In this document: one piece after another, positions 1 through 7,794 of the stretch
Position numbering within the stretch: the stretch's first letter is position 1
Layout: the number at the start of each line of letters is the position of its first letter
Made by a program: the position numbers and the translations under genes
The notes under the pieces: model-generated
Seen by the model: the letters and a program-made list of their open reading frames with translations, nothing else
Databases searched by the model: none
Told to the model about the DNA's origin: nothing
Source of the DNA: Chloroflexota bacterium
Lineage (GTDB): Bacteria; Chloroflexota; UBA5177; JANWHV01
DNA length: 19,760 nucleotides
Reading direction: 5' to 3'
Assembly: GCA_028287725.1 (NCBI GenBank)
Contig: JAQBPC010000156.1
Span: 1-19,760 of the forward strand

Positions 1-283
1 GATCGGAGCTGGCTCCCTGCACGAATCGGTTGACACGGTACGCATCCGGCCAGTCTGCCTCCACGGCAACTGCCGTGAATCCCTTCTCCGTAATCAAGCG
101 CCTGGTAATTTCCGCCCGAGTTCGATAGAATTCAGCGGTGCCATGGGTAGCCTCCCCGAGTAACACGAAGTCGGCGTCTTCAATCAGGTCGAGCAATGGA
201 TCGTAATCGCGTATTTCGCCACGAAGCGGCACTGCATGCCCGCGAAGTATGTCAACCTGGGCAGGAGGCACGGTAGTGTTCAT
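1..283 (-). CDS. Erythromycin esterase family protein (partial, N-terminal 94 residues)
   Basis: Only the first 94 codons lie in the window; the rest runs off the left edge. The start is ATG at 283, preceded by GGAGA eight bases upstream. The visible part has the N-terminal signature of the erythromycin esterase/succinoglycan-biosynthesis family: LLGEATHG at residues 41-48, then a conserved EFYRTRAEIT block and VAVEADWPDAYRVNR at 72-86. Glu44, His47 and Glu76 sit where the EreB-type enzymes have their catalytic Glu, His and Glu. Characterised Ere enzymes hydrolyse the macrolide lactone, but most chromosomal relatives have no proven substrate, so macrolide resistance should not be assumed. It is the third gene of a minus-strand cluster, 35 bases after a phosphoribosyltransferase. 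These two families are often adjacent or fused, which supports a shared unknown role. Confidence 0.9.
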   Translation of the reverse strand, partial: MNTTVPPAQVDILRGHAVPLRGEIRDYDPLLDLIEDADFVLLGEATHGTAEFYRTRAEITRRLITEKGFTAVAVEADWPDAYRVNRFVQGASSD

Positions 284-318
284 GCTGGTGTTCTCCGGTA
301 ATGACTGCCTGACTTGCC

Positions 319-1011
319 TTAGCCTGTCCCCGCCTGAGCTCGTTCGCGAGCAGTGCGCGCCAACAAATCTCGTACCTCTTCGTCCGTGACCTGCGAAAAA
401 TCCTCGTACCAATAGCCGACGGCCATAAACGGCTCCGGGGTTACGGCGCAAATCACCTCGTCGGCCTCGTTGCGAAGCTCTGCGCAGGTGTCCGGCGCCG
501 CCACAGGCACCGCGATCACAAGTCGTGAAGGCTCCTGTGACCGCAATGCTCGAGCCGCCGCGCGCATGGTCGCACCGGTTGCCAGGCCATCGTCGACCAG
601 AATTACGATACGGCCTTTAACCACGGGCGGAGGCCGGCCGTCGCGATACGCTAACTCGCGCCGAAGCAGCTCGGCACGCTCAGCCATCGCTACATTGGCA
701 ATAGTGTCGGTTTGCAGGTGCAGCGCCTCAATGAGTTCCTGATTCAGTACGATGACGTCGCCGCTGGCGATCGCCCCCATCGCCAGTTCTTCGTGGCCTG
801 GCACACCAAGCTTTCTGACGAGAAACACATCAAGCGGCGCGCCGAGCGCGTGAGCTACCTCGCTGGCGACGGGCACACCGCCCCGTGGCAAGGCAAGCAC
901 AATCACATTTGGCTGGTGGGCATAATGAGACAGCAGGGTGGCCAGATACCTACCAGCTGCTTCTCGGTTGGCGTACGGCACAACCGGGCCACTGCGATTC
1001 GCATCAGGCAT
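319..1011 (-). CDS. Phosphoribosyltransferase family protein
   Basis: A 230-residue protein of the type I phosphoribosyltransferase fold. The PRPP-binding loop is clear at residues 136-149 (VILVDDGLATGATM, with the acidic pair Asp140-Asp141). An RGG motif follows Pro42 at 43-45. The LGVPGHEELAMGAIASG block at 68-84 and the C-terminal DFSQVTDEEV segment are typical of the subfamily found next to erythromycin-esterase-like genes. The predicted chemistry is transfer to or from PRPP in the cytoplasm; the base or acceptor cannot be told from sequence. The ATG at 1011 lies 2 bases after the stop of the upstream small gene and has no strong ribosome site of its own, so translational coupling is likely. 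Confidence 0.9.
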   Translation of the reverse strand: MPDANRSGPVVPYANREAAGRYLATLLSHYAHQPNVIVLALPRGGVPVASEVAHALGAPLDVFLVRKLGVPGHEELAMGAIASGDVIVLNQELIEALHLQTDTIANVAMAERAELLRRELAYRDGRPPPVVKGRIVILVDDGLATGATMRAAARALRSQEPSRLVIAVPVAAPDTCAELRNEADEVICAVTPEPFMAVGYWYEDFSQVTDEEVRDLLARTARERAQAGTG

Positions 1012-1013
1012 GA

Positions 1014-1412
1014 TCAGTGCTCGAGCTGCTCTTGATCCTCCGGAACATAGCCGATTTGGCTTTCCTCATCGAGAGTCTCTTGGTTGGGGAACTCTTCCCG
1101 CTTACCACTGGCCTGCCTCGCTCCACCGCCCTTTGACGTAGTCTTTTCCGAAGAGCCACTAGTACCTTCGGTGTCTGACGGTGCGAGATTCAGCTCAGAA
1201 TCCCCATGATCCTCATAGCCCGCAGGGCCGCGTTCGCCCTGGCCCCACTCTTTTTCACCCACGATTGGCGCGTCGGAGTCCGGCCAGGGTCCCGAGGCCG
1301 GATACACGCCGGAGCCACCCACTTCCTCGCGACGGCCCGCGCCGCCTCCAGGATGCCCACTCTCACGTACGTCGTCTGCAGAAGCGTTCTGCCTTGGATC
1401 TTGCTGTTCCAT
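1014..1412 (-). CDS. Conserved hypothetical hydrophilic, probably disordered protein
   Basis: A 132-residue protein rich in Gly, Glu, Ser, Asp and Gln, with almost no long hydrophobic stretch, so it is probably intrinsically disordered. A core at about residues 34-72 (SGVYPASGPWPDSDAPI, then EWGQGERGPAGYEDHGDSEL) resembles a short motif I associate with small uncharacterised proteins in several phyla. The flanks are low complexity. The ATG at 1412 has a GAGGA ribosome site about ten bases upstream. It is the first gene of a probable three-gene operon, two bases before the phosphoribosyltransferase. No enzymatic residues are recognisable. A stress-protective or scaffold role is possible but unsupported. 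Confidence 0.75.
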   Translation of the reverse strand: MEQQDPRQNASADDVRESGHPGGGAGRREEVGGSGVYPASGPWPDSDAPIVGEKEWGQGERGPAGYEDHGDSELNLAPSDTEGTSGSSEKTTSKGGGARQASGKREEFPNQETLDEESQIGYVPEDQEQLEH

Positions 1413-1915
1413 TTGTCCGCATCCTCACAAAGCTCGTTGAATTCGGCTCTGGTAGTTTGCCGCTAGACTAAGCCAGCGCCTGGTGGTCTCCCCAGGCACG
1501 CTGCCGGCATTGTGTCGATGTCCTAAGTACCGCGCCCTCCAATTCCAAACTGCACACCAGGGCTTGGCTATTCATCTCTAGCCGCTACCACCTGCATCTT
1601 AGTCTGGTCCGCAGGCACTTTGATAACAACAGCCAAAGAGGGGAGACCATGGACAATTATTGATTACTACTATTCCTTGATCACTCGGTCACTGGGCATA
1701 GCGATACATTTCTACGATACCATCGGAGCAGTTATTTGGCTATTTGCCCAGGCTGGACGCTCACCGCAAGCCGGCAGTAGTAACGAGTCGAGAATGGCAA
1801 CGCGACAGCCGTTCAAACGTTCGCCAGAATACAGTTGCGTTACGCCGGCGGCACCGTAACATGCACCGCAATTCTTGGCTACCATATCCTCTGTAAGAGT
1901 CTAAGGAGTGGATCA
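1413..1915. other. Divergent intergenic region (503 bp), no convincing gene
   Basis: This lies between the minus-strand esterase/phosphoribosyltransferase cluster and the plus-strand GST and should hold both promoters. No strong -35/-10 pair stands out. A small hairpin (GCCTGG at 1478-1483 pairing with CCAGGC at 1492-1497) has no T-run. An open frame at 1620-1859 on the plus strand has no family resemblance or ribosome site and is probably noise. Confidence 0.5.
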
Positions 1916-2866
1916 ATGACAGCTCAACCTACAAGCCCAGTACGAGCCGAAGTCCGTCAGGATGGTAGTTTCGTCCGGCAACCAAATGCATTTCGGAATC
2001 GGATCACAAGCGACGGCTCAAGCGGCTATCTGGCAGAGCCAGGGCGCTATCACCTTTACGTGTCGCTGGCGTGCCCTTGGGCACATCGATCAATAATCGC
2101 CCGCAGGTTCAAAAAGTTGGAGGATGTGATCGGGCTCACGGTCGTGGATCCCATTCGCGACGAACGCGGCTGGGCGTTTCGCGACGGTCCTGGCCACACA
2201 GTCGACACCGTAAATGGGTTTAACTTTTTGAGCGAAGCGTATCTTGCGACCGATCCTACATACACCGGTCGCTTTACGGTACCGGCCTTGTGGGACCGGC
2301 GTACGCACTCTATTGTCACCAACGACTTCCATGTACTCTCGACTATGCTTGAAACGGAGTTTGAAGCATATGCCGATCGCAGTGTCGATCTCTATCCTAT
2401 CCCGCTTCGCGAGGAAATCGATGCCGTCAACGAAGCTGTCTTCGAGGACATCAATAACGGCGTCTACAAAGCTGGGTTTGCCGTCACGCAGGAAGCGTAT
2501 GAAGCAGCCGTCCAGACCCTGTTCGACAGGCTGGATTGGCTGGAAGAGCGTTTAAGCAGCCAGCGATTTCTGGTAGGGCATCAGTTGACGGACGCCGATA
2601 TTCGCCTGTGGGTGACGCTGGTTCGCTTCGATGCGGTGTACTACGGACACTTCAAGTGCAACCTCAACCGCATTGTCGACTACCCAAACCTCTGGGGATA
2701 TGCACGGGACCTCTACCAGCGTCCTGGATTCGGTGACACCGTGAACTTCGACCATATTAAGCGCCATTACTACATGACGCATGCCAATATCAACCCAACA
2801 CGCATTGTGCCCTTAGGGCCGCGGGTAGACTGGCTCGCACCGCACGATAGGATTAAACTTTCCTAG
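1916..2866 (+). CDS. Glutathionyl-hydroquinone reductase-type glutathione S-transferase (Xi class)
   Basis: A 316-residue cytosolic GST of the YqjG/ECM4 (Xi) class. The ATG at 1916 is chosen because AAGGAG lies seven bases upstream; the open frame extends 27 codons further 5' without a ribosome site. The N-terminal thioredoxin-like domain has the catalytic motif LACPWAHR, with Cys53 the predicted nucleophile. The C-terminal helical domain has the family blocks VGHQLTDADIRLWVTLVRFD and a Tyr-rich ending. Characterised members reduce glutathionyl-hydroquinones and use a Cys rather than the Tyr or Ser of classical GSTs. Length matches the family (about 310-330). The gene stands alone on this strand and converges with the AI-2E permease gene. 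The thiol actually used by this organism is unknown, since many such bacteria may lack glutathione. Confidence 0.93.
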   Translation: MTAQPTSPVRAEVRQDGSFVRQPNAFRNRITSDGSSGYLAEPGRYHLYVSLACPWAHRSIIARRFKKLEDVIGLTVVDPIRDERGWAFRDGPGHTVDTVNGFNFLSEAYLATDPTYTGRFTVPALWDRRTHSIVTNDFHVLSTMLETEFEAYADRSVDLYPIPLREEIDAVNEAVFEDINNGVYKAGFAVTQEAYEAAVQTLFDRLDWLEERLSSQRFLVGHQLTDADIRLWVTLVRFDAVYYGHFKCNLNRIVDYPNLWGYARDLYQRPGFGDTVNFDHIKRHYYMTHANINPTRIVPLGPRVDWLAPHDRIKLS

Positions 2867-2903
2867 TTTTTAACTGCATGCCGCGTCACCGGCCGGAGTA
2901 ATC

Positions 2904-2924
2904 GGCAGGACATAACGTCCTGCC
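2904..2924. terminator. Hairpin between convergent genes, candidate bidirectional terminator
   Basis: A perfect 8-bp stem (GGCAGGAC with GTCCTGCC) around a 5-base loop sits 37 bp after the GST stop and 54 bp from the stop of the convergent permease gene. Neither side has a clear T-tract, so intrinsic termination is uncertain. Confidence 0.5.
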
Positions 2925-2978
2925 CATTGCCCACAGGTAGCTACATTTCGCCATCGCAATCATGAAGGCCAAGAATGG

Positions 2979-4268
2979 TTAGCGGTGTATTCTGCGTTGC
3001 ACCCACATCGGGAAGAGGCGCGTCATAATTCGCATCGGCTTGGGGTTCGGCGCCAGCTGAGGCTCGGCGATCGGCTCAACGACCGTGACCGTACGCTCCT
3101 TGCTGTGTGGTAAATGCAGATAGATACGTTCGGCGATGGCCAGGATAACTGCAAGAATCGGCACGCTAAAAAACGCGCCAAGAATTCCGCCCAACTTGCC
3201 GCCAATGAGTAACCCGCCGAACGTCCAGAGCGCATTGATACCAACAGCCTCGCTCATCACGCGCGGGCCCATGTAGTTGGCCATGAATAGCTGGATAGCC
3301 CACACGATGATCACAAGTGCGAGGGTCCGCGACAAGTCCTGGAGCGCGAACGCACCAATGAGTATTGGAGGCACCATCGAGAGCGTGGTGCCAATGACCG
3401 GAACAATCATGATCAGTCCAGCCAGAATTGCTGCCACCACGGCCAGGCCTTGAAGAATGGTATTGTGGCCGCCAATGTTTGCGAAGGCCTCCAGGACCAC
3501 GAATATTGCGATGCTGTAAATCGTCGACAGCACTATTTGCCCGCGGATGAACCCGCCGAAAGCATGATTTATGACCTTGATCACTGCTTCAACATCCGGG
3601 TAGAGCGAGCGCGGTAGGTACGTCATACCGCCACGAACGAATTGCCTTCCCAGCGTGGTCATGAAGAAGGACAGTACAAAAATAATCAACCATTGGACTA
3701 GCGTGCTCAGCGTGGTGTTGACGACGTTGAGCGTTTGGGAGGCGACAGCAGTGGTAAGTGTCTGAGAGGTGCTCGACACGTTCCCGGAGAGCGATCGCAG
3801 CTGACCTGTAATCTGCGTACTGAGACTATTTGCGGCACTTATGAGGCCCGGTTTCCAGGAATTGGGCGCGTGAGTCTGAATATAACTGTCTACGTTGGCA
3901 GTTAGGTGCGGTAATTTATCCTCCCCAACGTCGATGAGCCACGTGGCAAACGCACGTAACTGCGTTAACAAATAGGGCATGGTCAGCACAAGCAAGGCGA
4001 TAATGACGACAAGGATGCCAAGGTAGACTATGGCGGCTGCATAGCCACGCTTCAGACCGCGGGCGCTAAGCCAATCCACAATGGGAGACAACAGAAACTG
4101 CAGAATCCACGCAGTGAAGTAGATTCTGACCACATCGCCGAAACTGGCGAAAAGCCGATAGAGTTGCTCGACCAGTATTGTCCCGGCAAGCAGCGTAAGA
4201 ATGACAAGGAATGCCAGGACCCATCGGTGGATGGTCGCATTGTTGTTCGTGGCTCGTAGTTCATCCAT
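2979..4268 (-). CDS. AI-2E family transporter (membrane permease)
   Basis: A 429-residue polytopic inner-membrane protein of the AI-2E/PerM family. Hydrophobic segments include WVLAFLVILTLLAGTILV near residue 15, an FTAWILQFLLSPIVDWL segment, a strongly hydrophobic IVVIIALLVLTMPYLL-like segment, and several C-terminal helices containing the family GTTLSMVPPILIGAF and GGKLGGILGAFFSVPILAVI blocks. A long extracytoplasmic Ser/Thr-rich region lies between helices 3 and 4. Family members include TqsA (AI-2 export) and Na+/H+ antiporters, so the substrate is undetermined. I start at ATG 4268 (MDELRATN). The open frame reaches TTG 4322, but that start has no ribosome site. AAGGAG lies rather far (17 bases) from 4268, so the start is not certain. 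The upstream oxidoreductase is 247 bp away, so they may be independent units. Confidence 0.9.
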   Translation of the reverse strand: MDELRATNNNATIHRWVLAFLVILTLLAGTILVEQLYRLFASFGDVVRIYFTAWILQFLLSPIVDWLSARGLKRGYAAAIVYLGILVVIIALLVLTMPYLLTQLRAFATWLIDVGEDKLPHLTANVDSYIQTHAPNSWKPGLISAANSLSTQITGQLRSLSGNVSSTSQTLTTAVASQTLNVVNTTLSTLVQWLIIFVLSFFMTTLGRQFVRGGMTYLPRSLYPDVEAVIKVINHAFGGFIRGQIVLSTIYSIAIFVVLEAFANIGGHNTILQGLAVVAAILAGLIMIVPVIGTTLSMVPPILIGAFALQDLSRTLALVIIVWAIQLFMANYMGPRVMSEAVGINALWTFGGLLIGGKLGGILGAFFSVPILAVILAIAERIYLHLPHSKERTVTVVEPIAEPQLAPNPKPMRIMTRLFPMWVQRRIHR

Positions 4269-4515
4269 CTGTCGGCACTCACGCACTCCTTGTGACGGAA
4301 GCCTCGGCCTGCAGATCGGCAACTCAACTGTCGTATATGGTACCCATGGTAGCGGAAAGACACGCCCTGCAAAACTGGCGCGTCACCCTGATGACTTTAG
4401 ACTCTAGGAAATAACCATCGTACCGGAATCGTTGTCATTGTCTTGGCGTTATGTGAAGCCGAAGGCGGCATCGAATTCGCAATGGCACAGACCAATTTCA
4501 AACTCAGACATGCGG

Positions 4516-6114
4516 CTAGCGAGCGGCAGGCATGTCGATCCCAAGCTCATTAAATATCTGATGTGCCGCATTCCGGCCTGGAATGCCGCTCACGGCGCCA
4601 CCGCGTAGCGCCGAGGAGCCGCAACGATAGACACGATCGAATCCTGTATCGACGCCATATGTGCCTACCTGGGCAGGCTCATCGGCAAAAAACCACGACA
4701 GTGTCGAGTGAAAAATATTCCCGCGATCGAGTGCCACGTCGTTCTCAAGGTCCTGCGGGCACTTAATCTCTATACATTGCTTTCCCTCGGAGTCCAGGGC
4801 GATGCAGTCTTCGATTGGCTCGTCCAGCAAGCGGTTCAAGCCGCGAAGATATCCCTGCAACATCGCGGACTTCTTCTCTTCCTTCTCCGTCTCAAAGAGG
4901 CGGTACGGCACGTCGAGCCCGAAGAGCGTGAGCGTCTGGTAGTCCTGCTTCCGCAGATCGTCGCCCAGGATTGAATCATCCGTGAGCGTGTGGCAGTAGA
5001 CCTCGGCAGGTGGTACGTGGGGCAGGGAACCGGAGGAGGCCTGGCGGAAACTCGCCTCCATCTGGCTGTACGATTCATCTATGTGCAGCGTGCCCGCGAA
5101 TGCATCCCGAGGATCAATTCCGGCCGCTTTCAGGCGAGGAAGCCGCCGAAGCAACATATTCACCTTGCAGACTGAGCCTTCATCCGTGGGCGAATTGGCT
5201 AGGGTCGTGCCGAGCAGCCTGGAGAATACCTGCGGACCGGCGCTCACAAGTACCCGGGTCGCGGAAACCTCCATCCGCTGGCCATTGTGGTTGAACACAA
5301 TTGAATGATGCGGGTTTCCAGTTGAGATTGCCTCGACTGATGCGCCAGTGACAAGTTGCGCGCCGCCACGGCGCGCGCTGGAGGCAAGCTCGTCGACCAG
5401 CGTTCCCATGCCGCCGACCGGGACAAGCCATTCTCCAGTGCCGTTCCCGATCACGTGCATGATAAAGCAGCGGTTCTGTATCAGCGTCTCGTCGTGCGCA
5501 TGAGTGAATATCCCGATTTTTCCGTCTGTGAATACCATTCCACGCAGCACGTCATGCTGGATGAGCTGTTCGATCGTTTCGCCAACCGGTCGCTCGACAA
5601 ACGCCTCCCAGGCATCACGTTCTGTCGGCGTCCCGAGCAAGGCCTTCCAGTCCTCACGCGAGCGTAAAGGCTCAAGCACGGTGGGCCAGACCATCGATGC
5701 AAGTGCTTGTTCCAGCTCGAGCAACCGATGATAGCCTCGCCAATCGGCATCGCCGGTGAGGGCATGAAACGAGGTATACGAAGCGTCCGCATCCACATTG
5801 GAGAGGAGCAACGCCCCGGCAACGCCATCCCGGGTGTATGGTGTACACGACGCGATTTTCCGGCGCCGCGTCGAAAAACGCAGGCCCAGCTCCTTGATAA
5901 TCGTCGGCGAGAGCAGGCTCACGAGATACGAATATCGCGAAAGGCGTGCGTCCATGCCTGGGAACACTTTTTGGGAAACAGTCGCACCGCCCAACTCATG
6001 ACCGCTTTCGAGTAGAAGTACACGCAGGCCCGCATGCGCCAGGTAGCTCGCGGAAACCAGCCCGTTGTGCCCTCCACCGACGACAACAGCGTCGTAGTGG
6101 GTCTTAATCGCCAT
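4516..6114 (-). CDS. NAD(P)/FAD-dependent oxidoreductase, PYROXD2/phytoene-desaturase-like
   Basis: A 532-residue flavoprotein. The Rossmann FAD motif GGGHNG is at residues 13-18, followed by LLLESGHELGG at 33-43 ending the second strand (Glu36, ribose contact). FPGMDARLSRYSYLVSLL at 51-68 and a C-terminal RCGSSALRGGAVSGIPGRNAAH block are characteristic of the amine-oxidase/phytoene-dehydrogenase superfamily, especially the PYROXD2 (C10orf33-like) branch. Reaction and substrate are not known for bacterial members; a carotenoid desaturase role is possible but nothing carotenogenic is nearby. ATG 6114 is chosen because GGGAGAG lies just upstream and the FAD motif starts within 13 residues; the 28 extra in-frame codons upstream are basic and not family-like. 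There are no transmembrane segments. Confidence 0.9.
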   Translation of the reverse strand: MAIKTHYDAVVVGGGHNGLVSASYLAHAGLRVLLLESGHELGGATVSQKVFPGMDARLSRYSYLVSLLSPTIIKELGLRFSTRRRKIASCTPYTRDGVAGALLLSNVDADASYTSFHALTGDADWRGYHRLLELEQALASMVWPTVLEPLRSREDWKALLGTPTERDAWEAFVERPVGETIEQLIQHDVLRGMVFTDGKIGIFTHAHDETLIQNRCFIMHVIGNGTGEWLVPVGGMGTLVDELASSARRGGAQLVTGASVEAISTGNPHHSIVFNHNGQRMEVSATRVLVSAGPQVFSRLLGTTLANSPTDEGSVCKVNMLLRRLPRLKAAGIDPRDAFAGTLHIDESYSQMEASFRQASSGSLPHVPPAEVYCHTLTDDSILGDDLRKQDYQTLTLFGLDVPYRLFETEKEEKKSAMLQGYLRGLNRLLDEPIEDCIALDSEGKQCIEIKCPQDLENDVALDRGNIFHSTLSWFFADEPAQVGTYGVDTGFDRVYRCGSSALRGGAVSGIPGRNAAHQIFNELGIDMPAAR

Positions 6115-6371
6115 TACTACTCTCCCAACGTCGACAGACCTGCAGCTGATTAGCAGGCCAGAGCGAGAGTGGCTCGCCCTGCCAGGCAACGCCCGCACGC
6201 TCGCGAAGTCCAGCGACCTACGGAGCGCAAATCCTGCAGATGGTAACGTACGCGCTAGGTGCGCGGTCTGTATAGAGAATGGTGAGTACTACCGGAGCCG
6301 GCAATCGGGAGATGGTGGCACAGACGTGCTGAGGGACGTAATGCACTATCAACGCGCCAGGGGCGACGTGC

Positions 6372-6878
6372 TTACTTCTGTTTACCAGGCTGGGCAGGCT
6401 CGTGTGGAGGTACCACCAGGACGGGGCAACGGGCGAGATGCAGAACCCGATCCGAAACACTGCCTAACAAGACTGATCGCGTGCTGCCCAAGCCACGACT
6501 ACCCATGACGATCAAATCGGCGCCAAGCTCTGATGCGGTGCGAATAATCTCATCGGCAGGCGACCCAGACCTGACCACCGCATCCGTCTGCTTTGCCAAT
6601 GCCTGCACCTCCGCCGCGAGACGTTCTGCAGCGTGCCGAGCAGCGATCTCGGTCGACTGTTCGAACGCTTCCCACGACTCCGGTGGAATAGGGTACGCGC
6701 CAAGAATCTCGGCTTCTGCAAAGAACGGGCTATTTCGCATCCGACGGAACACGGCTAACACCGTGATGCGGTCTAACGAACCAGGCGCAACGATGGCGCC
6801 CAAGAATCGTGCGGCGGACCGCGACTGCTCGGACCCATCCGTGGCGATTACTACGTGAGTTACGTGATTAGGGACTAT
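6372..6878 (-). CDS. Universal stress protein (UspA family), non-canonical ATA start suspected
   Basis: A UspA-fold protein with the ATP-binding signature G-x2-G-x9-G-S (residues 126-140 of my model), then CPVLVV. The expected first strand and nucleotide-binding Asp, VVIATDGSEQS at residues 9-19, is encoded in frame upstream of the first usable start codon (TTG at 6803). No ATG, GTG or TTG occurs in frame between the upstream stop and that block. The only well-placed candidate is ATA at 6876-6878, with GGGGA nine bases before it, giving 168 residues. If TTG 6803 is used instead, the product is 143 residues and lacks the nucleotide-binding strand. Alternatives are a lost start codon, an indel or a sequencing error. 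The gene follows the HAD gene by 48 bp, so co-transcription is likely. ATP-binding Usp proteins act as cytosolic stress modulators. Confidence 0.85.
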   Translation of the reverse strand: MVPNHVTHVVIATDGSEQSRSAARFLGAIVAPGSLDRITVLAVFRRMRNSPFFAEAEILGAYPIPPESWEAFEQSTEIAARHAAERLAAEVQALAKQTDAVVRSGSPADEIIRTASELGADLIVMGSRGLGSTRSVLLGSVSDRVLHLARCPVLVVPPHEPAQPGKQK

Positions 6879-6926
6879 TGTCTGGAATCCCCATGCTACA
6901 CAGCCTGACCGCCAAAGCTTCGATCA

Positions 6927-7616
6927 TTACGCAGAAAACGGCGCGACTTGCTCGCAAAAGAGAATCTGATCGACGACTTCGCGCATGTTGCTGCCTACCA
7001 CGTCGGGACGTGGGACGAGCGGATCTAGCACCTGTCCCGGCCGCCCAACAAACGCCGCGGCGCACCCTGCACGAAGCGCCCCAGTGACATCCCAGGCATG
7101 CGCGGCGACCAGGCGAACCATACTTGGTTCCACTGCCAGGCGGTCGGCCGCCATATGGTAGGGCTCGGGTGCCGGCTTTAGACGGCGGACAGTGTCCGCC
7201 GAGAGGATTTGCTCAAAGTATGCGGTAAGCCCGGCGTTCCGCAACTGCTCCTCGGCGACTTCAAGGGTTGAGTTGGTGAGTGCGGCAAGGCGAATCCCAG
7301 CATCTCGGAGGCGTTGCAAACCGGCATGAACGTCAGCATGCGGTGGCAGCCGTCGCATACCAGCAAGTATTGCTTGGCGGTCGGCCTCACGAAGTTCGAT
7401 CCCCTGCCGGGCCGCAATCATGTCTAAGGCCGAGGCGCCGATCCTGCCGAATGTTGAGTACGAGCCGGTGATTGTTGAGACCATAGCCGATTGCAGGAGC
7501 TGAGTAAACCACGCCTGGCGAAGCGCAGGAGTACCAAAGACACGCGTGAATTCCAGGTCTAGCCCACCGAGATCGAGAAGAGTCTCGTTTACGTCGAAGA
7601 CACATACACGTGCCAT
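6927..7616 (-). CDS. HAD-superfamily hydrolase, haloacid dehalogenase type II-like
   Basis: A 229-residue cytosolic protein of HAD subfamily IA. Motif I is FDVNETLLDL with nucleophile Asp8. Motif II is LTNST around 113-117, motif III RRLKPAPEPY with Lys147 and Tyr153, and motif IV AAHAWDVTGALRAG at 171-184 with Asp176. The order and spacing match L-2-haloacid dehalogenases. However, relative to the Pseudomonas YL enzyme the halide-binding Arg41 position appears to be Phe37 here, and the S-x-N-x-x-D triad reads A-x-H-x-x-D. This AAHAWD branch is common and mostly uncharacterised, so real dehalogenation is uncertain. The ATG at 7616 follows a strong GGGGGAG ribosome site. The universal stress protein gene follows closely. 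Confidence 0.9.
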   Translation of the reverse strand: MARVCVFDVNETLLDLGGLDLEFTRVFGTPALRQAWFTQLLQSAMVSTITGSYSTFGRIGASALDMIAARQGIELREADRQAILAGMRRLPPHADVHAGLQRLRDAGIRLAALTNSTLEVAEEQLRNAGLTAYFEQILSADTVRRLKPAPEPYHMAADRLAVEPSMVRLVAAHAWDVTGALRAGCAAAFVGRPGQVLDPLVPRPDVVGSNMREVVDQILFCEQVAPFSA

Positions 7617-7724
7617 GTCTCCCCCACTTCAACTGATGGCCTCGAAGCCTGGGCAGTCCTCATTTCATGGACAAAAACATACGACGCCATCAACCTGGTG
7701 ACGCGCCGCACTGAGTATCGCAAC

Positions 7725-7768
7725 AAAAAAGCGACAGCCGCCCACCGTTTATGGTAGACGACTGTCGC
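7725..7768 (-). terminator. Strong intrinsic terminator after the sulfocyanin-like gene
   Basis: Read on the minus strand, a 16-bp stem (7753-7768 pairing with 7731-7746, with three G-T wobbles) closes a 6-base loop and is followed directly by six T residues (A-run at 7725-7730 on the plus strand). It sits 26 bp after the stop at 7795 and separates the sulfocyanin-like gene from the HAD/Usp pair. Confidence 0.93.
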
Positions 7769-7794
7769 CTTCTTCGACCTGAGGCCGAGAAGTG

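Noticed and set aside
1620..1859. Plus-strand 79-codon frame and a 4-codon frame after GAGGGGAG near 1649
   Set aside because: The long frame has no ribosome site and its composition is not protein-like; the well-placed ATG at 1649 ends after four codons. It might be a leader peptide, but nothing downstream supports that.
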